From contig JAVVEY010000153.1 of assembly GCA_032250675.1 (NCBI GenBank), positions 1 to 5,373 of the forward strand: a stretch of 5,373 nt of DNA, read 5' to 3'. The notes beneath the pieces are model-generated. The model worked only from the letters and a program-made list of their open reading frames with translations. It ran no database searches and was not told the DNA's origin. This document shows, piece by piece, positions 1-4,580 of this stretch (position 1 is its first letter; the number at the start of each line of letters is the position of its first letter). The DNA is from Gaopeijia sp032250675. Lineage in GTDB: Bacteria > Gemmatimonadota > Gemmatimonadetes > Longimicrobiales > Gaopeijiaceae. A program made the translations under genes and the position numbers.

Positions 1-1
1 G

Positions 2-451
2 GGGGTCCGGCGGAGGGTGACGACGCGGAGGCTCCCATCGCTCGTCAATTGTGCCATCGCGGGGATCCTGAACGAGCGGGTGAGGGAGAAGTATGCGGAG
101 CCCGACGAGGCCACGGTCATCCGCACGCAGGCCGAGCTCGCGAGACGATGCGGCGCCCACCGCGACACCCTGCTGCGTGCGCGACGGCAGAGCGATATCG
201 ACCTGGGGGCGGTGATGCGGTCCTGGATCGTCGCGCTGGCGCTCCGGGAGCGCTTCATTGAGGAAATCGGAGCGTCGAGGAGCGTGTGGCTGACGGTGGC
301 GCGGCGCTGTGGGTACGCGAGCGAGTCCGGCCTTCGCGCGCTGATGGGACGTGAGCTCGGGAAGGGACTGCGTGACGTCGGGTTCGGGGATCTGCACGCG
401 ATCCTCGACCGCCTGGAGGCGCTCGTCGAGCGGGGCCTGGGACCCGGATGA
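2..451 (+). CDS. AraC-type helix-turn-helix regulator, C-terminal part (5' end outside window)
   Basis: This is the DNA-binding part of an AraC/XylS-like transcription factor. Numbering from the GTG at position 17, the first HTH is at about residues 36-58 (TQAELARRCGAHRDTLLR). A linker helix follows (about 61-85), then a second HTH at about 90-122, where VARRCGYASESGLRALMGRE matches the usual AraC pattern of 'A-x-x-x-G-[FY]-x-[ST]-x-S-x-[LF]-x-R-x-[FM]'. The frame is open to the left edge. The only in-window start candidate, GTG 17, abuts its purine-rich stretch with no spacer, so the true start is probably upstream and an N-terminal domain is missing from view. The gene ends in ATGA (448-451). 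The 46-bp repeat copy A begins 8 bp after the stop. It looks like a paralogue of the next gene. The ligand and target promoters cannot be read from the sequence. I am confident that it is coding and HTH-like, less so of the exact family. Confidence 0.72.
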   Translation, partial: GVRRRVTTRRLPSLVNCAIAGILNERVREKYAEPDEATVIRTQAELARRCGAHRDTLLRARRQSDIDLGAVMRSWIVALALRERFIEEIGASRSVWLTVARRCGYASESGLRALMGRELGKGLRDVGFGDLHAILDRLEALVERGLGPG

Positions 452-459
452 TCCGCCCC

Positions 460-505
460 GCGAACGAAATCGGCATTTCGTGCGAAAATGCGGCATCTCG
501 TGCTG
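460..505 (+). repeat. 46-bp repeat copy A; putative operator with two 20-bp-spaced direct half-sites
   Basis: This copy matches the one at 1726-1771 at 42 of 46 positions with no gaps; the differences are at 468, 477, 479 and 490. It contains half-sites CGGCATTTCGTGCG (471-484) and CGGCATCTCGTGCT (491-504), whose starts are exactly 20 bp apart, about two helical turns, with A/T-rich CGAAAAT at their junction. Paired direct half-sites on one helix face are the usual target geometry of AraC-family proteins, and the element sits between two genes of that family. It ends 104 nt before the preferred start of the next regulator. Copy A also has short dyads (CGAAAT-CGGC-ATTTCG, 465-480; GCATTT-N7-AAATGC, 473-491), so an RNA or palindromic function is not excluded. 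The repeat is directly visible; the operator role is inferred. Confidence 0.8.
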
Positions 506-533
506 GTGCCACTGTGAGAAGCCGACGTACCTT
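506..533 (+). promoter_or_regulatory. weak -10/-35 region candidate after repeat A
   Basis: TACCTT (528-533) starts 22 nt after repeat A and could be a -10 element. No good -35 hexamer exists at the matching distance; the end of the repeat would occupy or overlap that place, as expected for a class II AraC-activated promoter. The equivalent TAACGT (1793-1798) lies 21 nt after repeat B. The hexamers are poor sigma-70 matches, so the main support is the parallel position in the two copies. Confidence 0.18.
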
Positions 534-594
534 GCGAGTCCGGGTCCGGGATGTCCGGCTCGGACGCGGCCTTGATGAGGGCCATGAACGCGGC

Positions 595-600
595 GAAGGA
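595..600 (+). promoter_or_regulatory. ribosome-binding site GAAGGA supporting the start at 610
   Basis: GAAGGA is complementary to the anti-Shine-Dalgarno sequence and lies 9 nt before ATG 610. It favours this start over ATG 448, which has only the coupling-type ATGA overlap, and over ATG 673, which has no purine-rich site at a proper distance. Confidence 0.5.
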
Positions 601-609
601 TGGTCGGCG

Positions 610-1542
610 ATGCACCTGGAAACGCATGGAGCAACGTGGCAGAGCCCACGGGTGGCACCTCCGGCCCGGGGCATGCTCCGCACGGACACCGAGCGTGACC
701 GGCTCCTCCTCGTCACGGTGCCGTACTATATCGCCGAACCGCTGGGGACGGACTCGATCGAATCCGCCCTCACCGCGCGAAGCGCGCGGGAGGGCGCGGT
801 GGTGGTGTGGGAGCGTACCGCGGATCCGGCCTCCCCGCGCGTCTGCGACGGGCTCCGCTTCGCGCTGGGCCGTCGTCCGGCCACGCTCCCGCTCGTGGTG
901 ATCCGGAGCCCCGTCGGACGGTTCCACGAGCGCAACGGGGGTCGGCGGGGCGAAGATCGCATCGACGGCCTCTGGCCGCTCGGGGTGATTCCGCCGGCCG
1001 GCGACGGGGGCTCGACGTACATCCAGCAGCGGCTTCGGGAGCGCCCTCGAGATCTGGGCCAGGCGATCCTGGGGCTGCTCGTGCGTCGAGGCCTCGTTAT
1101 CGGGGTAGAGGCCCTCGCCGTGCTCGAGCGCCTGCTGCGGCGCGCCCCATTCATCCGGGACGACCGCGGGTTGGAACTCCACACCGGACTCGCGCGAAAG
1201 CGCCTCGAAGAGATCTGCGAGCGTGCGGGGCTACCGGGACCGTGGCGCTGGGTGCGGCTCCGCACGGTGCTCGACTTCGTGCTCTTCTACGGAAGCGGGA
1301 GCGAGGGCCGAACGCTGGATGACGCGGCGAGTGGCACGGGGGCGTGCTGCTCCAGGCGGCTCGTGCGCGCGCTGGACGAGTTGACCGGAGTCGAGCCGAG
1401 GGAGTTGCGGCTGCGATTCGGATGGTGGTGGGTGCTGGAGGCGTGGGTGCAGCACGAGGTCGAGCGGGGAGGCTTCGCGGAGATGCAGACGGGTCGGATC
1501 GAGTTGCTGGGGCGGATGGGGATCGGGGGTGGGGTGCAATGA
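610..1542 (+). CDS. AraC-like HTH transcriptional regulator with degenerate N-terminal domain
   Basis: This is a predicted cytoplasmic DNA-binding regulator of 310 residues. The C-terminal half resembles a double AraC HTH: HTH1 at about 193-226 (LARKRLEEICERAGLPGPW...), then HTH2 at about 235-267 (TLDDAASGTGACCSRRLVRALDELTGVEPRELR, interrupted by divergent positions), with the family's terminal 'G-V-x-P-[RS]-E-[FL]-R' signature clearly present. Residues about 30-150 alternate hydrophobic strands (LLLVTVPYYI; AVVVWE; LPLVVI) with helices. That suggests a receiver-like alpha/beta fold lacking an obvious phospho-acceptor Asp site. ATG 610 is chosen because GAAGGA (595-600) stands 9 nt upstream. 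The frame is open back to an ATG at 448 that overlaps the previous stop, but 448-609 has clearly fewer G/C-ending codons and contains repeat A. ATG 673 is a second alternative, with no good ribosome site. It is probably controlled through repeat A and may act on repeat B; both are inferences. Confidence 0.75.
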   Translation: MHLETHGATWQSPRVAPPARGMLRTDTERDRLLLVTVPYYIAEPLGTDSIESALTARSAREGAVVVWERTADPASPRVCDGLRFALGRRPATLPLVVIRSPVGRFHERNGGRRGEDRIDGLWPLGVIPPAGDGGSTYIQQRLRERPRDLGQAILGLLVRRGLVIGVEALAVLERLLRRAPFIRDDRGLELHTGLARKRLEEICERAGLPGPWRWVRLRTVLDFVLFYGSGSEGRTLDDAASGTGACCSRRLVRALDELTGVEPRELRLRFGWWWVLEAWVQHEVERGGFAEMQTGRIELLGRMGIGGGVQ

Positions 1543-1781
1543 GCGATGTCTGCGTGTGCGGCGCGGATGTACGCTGGCGCCACTCGAATCCTTCGACGAT
1601 TCGGCAATGCGTCGGAGCCGACATCCTCCTCGTGATTGTGGCCGAACAGTACCTCGGCGCGACCCACGAGTTCAGGGACCCACGCCGTGACGATCGAGGG
1701 CTTCGGAGCACGAGAGGCCTCCCGGGCGAACGAGATCGGCATCTGGTGCGAAAATACGGCATCTCGTGCTGTTCTTCGTGA
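1539..1781 (+). CDS. doubtful 80-residue ORF overlapping the regulator stop
   Basis: An ATG overlaps the stop of the second regulator in an ATGA arrangement typical of translational coupling and opens an 80-codon frame. The product begins MSDVCVCGADVRW, has one hydrophobic stretch (ADILLVIVAEQYLGA, about residues 28-42) and ends Arg/Cys-rich (RKYGISCCSS). G/C-ending codons are fairly frequent in the first two-thirds, which is mildly in favour of coding. Against it, the last 18 codons run straight through repeat B. The four differences between repeat copies give three amino-acid changes in this frame and no silent ones, so the repeat is not being kept as protein. No strong ribosome site precedes it and I recognise no family. 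It may be an artefact of GC-rich sequence or a short coupled peptide. Confidence 0.2.
   Translation: MSDVCVCGADVRWRHSNPSTIRQCVGADILLVIVAEQYLGATHEFRDPRRDDRGLRSTRGLPGERDRHLVRKYGISCCSS
1726..1771 (+). repeat. 46-bp repeat copy B; putative operator of the Cys-rich/propeller operon
   Basis: This is the second copy of the element at 460-505, identical at 42 of 46 positions. Half-sites CGGCATCTGGTGCG (1737-1750) and CGGCATCTCGTGCT (1757-1770) keep the exact 20-bp period. It ends 99 nt before the ATG of the Cys-rich gene, almost the same distance as copy A keeps from the second regulator (104 nt). Of the dyads seen in copy A, GCATTT/AAATGC is broken at two places here. CGAGAT-CGGC-ATCTGG keeps one compensated pair (A468-T477 becomes G1734-C1743) and gains one mismatch. 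The direct-repeat geometry is thus better conserved than any hairpin, which suggests a protein-binding DNA site. Confidence 0.8.
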
Positions 1782-1798
1782 ATAGATGGGCGTAACGT
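1772..1798 (+). promoter_or_regulatory. weak promoter candidate after repeat B
   Basis: TTCTTC (1772-1777) and TAACGT (1793-1798) are separated by 15 nt, shorter than the usual 16-18. They sit directly after repeat B and about 73-99 nt before ATG 1871. The hexamers match sigma-70 consensus poorly, which would suit an activator-dependent promoter with the activator bound at the repeat. Support is positional, through the parallel with the region after repeat A, rather than by sequence. Confidence 0.2.
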
Positions 1799-1857
1799 GG
1801 ATCTGTGCGGCGATCGTGGACTCCAGCCCCGCTGCATCGAACAACTCACCATATTTC

Positions 1858-1866
1858 AAAGGAGGT
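1858..1866 (+). promoter_or_regulatory. near-perfect Shine-Dalgarno AAAGGAGGT
   Basis: AAAGGAGGT is close to a full complement of the 16S rRNA 3' tail. Its GGAGG core stands 5 nt before ATG 1871. It is by far the strongest ribosome site in the window, fixes the start of the Cys-rich protein and predicts high translation of that gene relative to its neighbours. Confidence 0.85.
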
Positions 1867-1870
1867 ACCC

Positions 1871-2341
1871 ATGAAACTGTCGACTTTGGCGTTTCTGCTG
1901 ATCCCAGTGTTGTTCGTGGTTCCCGAGTACGTGGAGGCACAGGATAGTTGTGCGTGGTGCACCTTGCCAACAAGATGTGAGGCGATCAACGAGAGTGGAG
2001 CTTCCGAATGCACGTTCAGCGCTTCCAAAGGATGCTCTAACGTAGGTGTTTGCGCGTTGGTATTGCCGCCGGGCGGCGGGGCTCCGGACTCGGAGGCGGC
2101 TGCGGCGATGGCGTCACTGAACCTCCCCTCACATGTCCTCACGACTGAGGAGTGGGATGACGTGGCTTTCTCGGTCGTCGATGATGAGACGTTGGTCCTG
2201 TGGTCCTGCAGTGGAGGCGTTGCGGCTGTGGCGATCAGAGGAGAGGACGGTCAATTCGAGAGGGTTCCTCCGACACCCTACGTGGAGAAGTACGATCTGT
2301 TCCGATTGAGTAGCGCAGTCGCTGACCGTAGCGAGCTCTAG
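1871..2341 (+). CDS. small secreted cysteine-rich protein, family unknown
   Basis: The product has 156 residues and no family I recognise. It has a clear signal peptide: K2, a hydrophobic core at about 5-17 (TLAFLLIPVLFVV) and probable cleavage after V21-E22-A23. The mature N-terminus carries six cysteines in 35 residues (C27, C30, C36, C47, C55, C61), including a CxxC (C27-A-W-C30), then a PPGGG linker at about 66-70. The remaining 85 residues are acidic, with a lone C113 in a hydrophobic strand-like segment (TLVLWSCSGGVAAVAI). Three disulfides in the cysteine module are plausible in the periplasm or outside the cell. A CxxC near a Trp could also be redox-active or metal-binding, but no thioredoxin fold is evident. 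The start is fixed by the strong ribosome site. It is first in a probable operon with three propeller genes. Codons end in A/T more often than in the flanking genes, suggesting a different origin or faster evolution. Confidence 0.8.
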   Translation: MKLSTLAFLLIPVLFVVPEYVEAQDSCAWCTLPTRCEAINESGASECTFSASKGCSNVGVCALVLPPGGGAPDSEAAAAMASLNLPSHVLTTEEWDDVAFSVVDDETLVLWSCSGGVAAVAIRGEDGQFERVPPTPYVEKYDLFRLSSAVADRSEL

Positions 2342-2346
2342 CTCGC
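2331..2346. other. GC-rich inverted repeat spanning the stop codon
   Basis: GCGAGCT-CT-AGCTCGC is a perfect 7-bp dyad over the stop codon of the Cys-rich gene. As RNA it could fold as a 6-bp GC-rich stem with loop UCUA. A second perfect dyad, GGACT-GG-AGTCC, follows at 2349-2360. There is no T run, so this is not a canonical terminator. It could slow 3'-end decay of the upstream message or partly uncouple expression of the Cys-rich gene from the propeller genes. Confidence 0.35.
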
Positions 2347-2406
2347 AGGGACTGGAGTCCACGATTTCCACCAGAATCTGATTCCCCGTTCAAGAGCGAC
2401 TTGTTG

Positions 2407-3372
2407 ATGACACTTCACCCGTCCTGCTGGGCAACTTTCGCGATCCTCACCTGCGTGGGGCTCCCGGCGTCGGCGCAGTCGATCGAGATCACCCACGTCT
2501 GGGAAGCCGAAGCGCCGGTGCCCTGGTTGTCCGGCCTGGCTTCGGTCGGCGACGAGTACTGGGCCCTCGATGCGTTTCGGGCTCAAATCGAGAGGATCGC
2601 GCGCGATGGTGCCTGGATCGGCACCGTCGACCTTCCGGGTGTGGGAAGCCCTCTGCTCATGGGGCAGGGCCCGGGTGGGGTCGCGATCTACGACGGTGAC
2701 ACGCGCACCATCCACGTCGTGGCGGAGGGACGCCCGACCGCGCGCCATGAAGTGCCGAGCACGGTCTTCTTCCCCAAGGATCTGCTTCCCCTCGAGGATC
2801 GAGTCGTCCTCGCGGGCGGCCTCGAAGGGGACTCGCACGCCCTTCACATCCTCCGTCGCGGTGCGCCGCCCACGCACACGCTCCGTTACGCGGAAGCTCG
2901 GCAACCTCTCATCTCCCGGATGGCCGCGGGCGGGGTACTCTGGAGTGACGGATCGGAGGTTCTGTTTGCCCAGGCCTCCCCCTATCTCGTGGGGAGGCTC
3001 CGTGTCGGGGAGCGCGACGATATCGGCCTCGATACGATCGCCTCGTACCCCGGGACGCTCCCCTTCGTGGGTGACGCGTTGGTGCGCCAGGACGGTGGAG
3101 GCTCTCAGGTGCGCTGGTTCTTTCGGCAGGCACGCGGGATCGTGCGACTCGCCGACGGCACGTACCTTCACGTCATCCGGGATCGAGAAGCCGACACGAG
3201 TCTGTGGGAGATCCTGGCCCCCGATGGTCGGGTCCTGGCCAGCCGGGAGTTCGATCGGGCGTACGACGTCTGGGAGGTCCTGGAAGACGGAACGCTCCTG
3301 GCATCGTGGTATGTGGACGGTCCGGAAGCGCTTCCGGTCCGGATCCGGCTGAGACTCACGGGAGGAGCATGA
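2407..3372 (+). CDS. exported six-bladed beta-propeller protein (signal peptidase I type)
   Basis: The product is 321 residues, with a hydrophobic leader (WATFAILTCVGLPASA) and probable signal-peptidase cleavage after A21-S22-A23, so it should be periplasmic or extracellular. Six strand-rich units fit a six-bladed propeller of the NHL/TolB-like style: about 47-80, 88-108 (GPGGVAIYDGDTRTIHVV), 127-149, 173-190, 243-282 (ADGTYLHVI...APDGRVLASREF) and 286-304. No catalytic residues are recognisable; such propellers generally bind proteins, peptides or glycans, and the partner is unknown. ATG 2407 is used; in-frame TTGs at 2401 and 2404 are alternatives, with weak AAGAG at 2392-2396 nearest to them. 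The gap from the Cys-rich gene is 65 nt. The 3' end overlaps the next gene by ATGA (3369-3372), so the two are translationally coupled. Confidence 0.75.
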   Translation: MTLHPSCWATFAILTCVGLPASAQSIEITHVWEAEAPVPWLSGLASVGDEYWALDAFRAQIERIARDGAWIGTVDLPGVGSPLLMGQGPGGVAIYDGDTRTIHVVAEGRPTARHEVPSTVFFPKDLLPLEDRVVLAGGLEGDSHALHILRRGAPPTHTLRYAEARQPLISRMAAGGVLWSDGSEVLFAQASPYLVGRLRVGERDDIGLDTIASYPGTLPFVGDALVRQDGGGSQVRWFFRQARGIVRLADGTYLHVIRDREADTSLWEILAPDGRVLASREFDRAYDVWEVLEDGTLLASWYVDGPEALPVRIRLRLTGGA

Positions 3373-4550
3373 CACGAGGTGCGGTGGTCATCGTCGGCGT
3401 CGTGTGGGCCGTGAGCGCCTGCGCGAACCCGGAGCCTGGAGACACGACCGGAAACGGCCCCCGCGACGATCCGGAGAGCCCCCTCGAGCTGACGCGGATC
3501 CTCGACTATCCGGCGGGTGGGGCCGACCCGTATCCGCCCTGGACGCTCGTGACCGACGCGGCGATCTGGGGTGACGATCTGGTGGTCGCCGACGTGCGGA
3601 GTCCCGGGGTGTACGAATACGATCTGGTCGGGTCCTTCGTCCGTACGCTCGGGGGTGAGGGCGCCGGTCCGGGCGAGTATGAGTCCCCGCGGGATATCGT
3701 TCCTCTCCCGTCGGGGCGCCTCGTCGTCTGGGATCCGGGGAACGCCCGCGTCCTCAGCTACCATCCGGACGGATCGTCCACATCCTTCCGGGTGCACAGC
3801 ACAACCTACTTCGCATCCGTCCGGACCCTCTTCTCGATCGGGGACTCGCTCATCCTGATCAGGGCGCGGAGAGAGAGGGATGACGGGGCGGAGTACGCGG
3901 ACGGCACGCATCTCCTCGTCTACTCGTTGGCGGGCGAACTCGTCGATACCATGCTCTCCCCCCGGATCGACGCGCCGGCGCTTGCCGCCCCGCAGGAGGC
4001 TCTCTTCGGCAGCGCGGTTCCGTTCGCCCCCACGGTCAAATGGATCGTGACGGAGACCGGTGAGGTGGTCGCCACGACGGGGGAGTCATACGAAGTGCTC
4101 CGACTCACCCCGGACGGCGATACGCTCGGGGTCGTCCGCCGTGACGACGAACCGGTCCGTATCGATCCCGGCGAGCGCGAGGCGTGGAAGGCGGCCATGG
4201 AGTTCGCGGCGCGGCGACGCGACCCGAGCTGGTCGTGGCCGCGATCGCTCCCTTTCCCGGAAACCAAGCCGGTGATTTCCGGCCTCCGCCCCGTGGTGGG
4301 AGGAGGGTTCGCGGTGCTGCTCCACGGTCGCGGCGTGGAGTTCCCCGAGCTGCGGAGGGAGGGGGCTGTGCACTGGGGAGAGGCGCGCCAGGTCGATGTC
4401 TACTCTTCGGCGGGCTCCTGGATCGGATCGATCCGGTTGCCCGCCGAGGAGGGCGTGGTCCGGATTTCGCCGACGCATGTGGTCACGCGGCTGCGCGACG
4501 CCCTCGATCGAACCTATCTTCGGGTCTACGCCTTGGCGTCAGGGGAGTAG
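3369..4550 (+). CDS. six-bladed beta-propeller lipoprotein
   Basis: The product is 393 residues, with an N-terminal lipoprotein signal: R3, a hydrophobic run at about 5-14 and lipobox V15-S16-A17-C18. It should therefore be lipid-anchored, with A19 at +2 giving no Asp retention signal, so outer-membrane sorting is plausible. After a Gly/Asp/Pro-rich linker (about 20-38), propeller repeats begin. GGEGAGPGEYESP (95-107) followed by VVWDPGNARVLSYHPDG (119-135) is the typical 'GxGPGE[FY]xxP ... D-x-G-N-x-R-V' blade signature of six-bladed NHL-like propellers. Further strand units are at about 150-190, 205-245 and 300-393. ATG 3369 overlaps the previous stop and has GGAGG at 3361-3365 only 3 nt upstream, slightly short but helped by coupling. 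No enzyme motif is seen. A surface-anchored scaffold or binding partner for the neighbouring secreted propellers is a guess. Confidence 0.8.
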   Translation: MTRGAVVIVGVVWAVSACANPEPGDTTGNGPRDDPESPLELTRILDYPAGGADPYPPWTLVTDAAIWGDDLVVADVRSPGVYEYDLVGSFVRTLGGEGAGPGEYESPRDIVPLPSGRLVVWDPGNARVLSYHPDGSSTSFRVHSTTYFASVRTLFSIGDSLILIRARRERDDGAEYADGTHLLVYSLAGELVDTMLSPRIDAPALAAPQEALFGSAVPFAPTVKWIVTETGEVVATTGESYEVLRLTPDGDTLGVVRRDDEPVRIDPGEREAWKAAMEFAARRRDPSWSWPRSLPFPETKPVISGLRPVVGGGFAVLLHGRGVEFPELRREGAVHWGEARQVDVYSSAGSWIGSIRLPAEEGVVRISPTHVVTRLRDALDRTYLRVYALASGE

Positions 4551-4580
4551 CGCCCGCTTCCGTGCCGACCGGAGCGATCC

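Larger units (their letters stand above)
1543..1870 (+). other. 328-nt intergenic leader with repeat B, promoter candidate and strong ribosome site
   Basis: There is no convincing gene between the second regulator and the Cys-rich protein. The stretch holds the 3' part of the doubtful ORF at 1539-1781, repeat B (1726-1771), a weak promoter candidate, about 70 nt of unremarkable leader (1799-1857) and a near-consensus Shine-Dalgarno at 1858-1866. I see no rho-independent terminator (GC hairpin plus T run) after the regulator at 1542. Read-through from the regulator into the downstream operon therefore remains possible. Confidence 0.6.

Noticed and set aside
460..505. CRISPR-like repeat
   Set aside because: Only two copies 1.27 kb apart, no regular spacers and no cas genes.
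448..609. 54-codon N-terminal extension of the second regulator from ATG 448
   Set aside because: It includes repeat A, has clearly fewer G/C-ending codons than the rest of the gene and looks like no domain; ATG 610 has a good ribosome site. Coupled initiation at 448 remains a minor alternative.
778..812. CCGCGC-type inverted repeat near 780-810
   Set aside because: Lies inside the regulator coding sequence, in very GC-rich DNA where such dyads arise by chance.
460..1771. Mobile element or composite unit bounded by the 46-bp repeats
   Set aside because: No transposase, integrase, terminal inverted repeats or target-site duplication is seen. The repeats have internal half-site structure and matching promoter-like positions instead.
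1287..1973. Minus-strand open frame across the leader, which with 255-716 shares a peptide like 'FSHxMPISFA'
   Set aside because: The shared peptide is just the 46-bp repeat read in reverse; the rest is unrelated and antisense to better-supported genes.
2338..3375. 345-codon minus-strand open frame
   Set aside because: Antisense shadow of the first propeller gene; the + strand product has a signal peptide and blade repeats, while this one is Arg/Asp/Pro-rich with no motif.
3168..3911. 247-codon minus-strand open frame
   Set aside because: Overlaps both propeller genes antisense; its composition reflects a GC-rich antisense frame and it has no recognisable domain.
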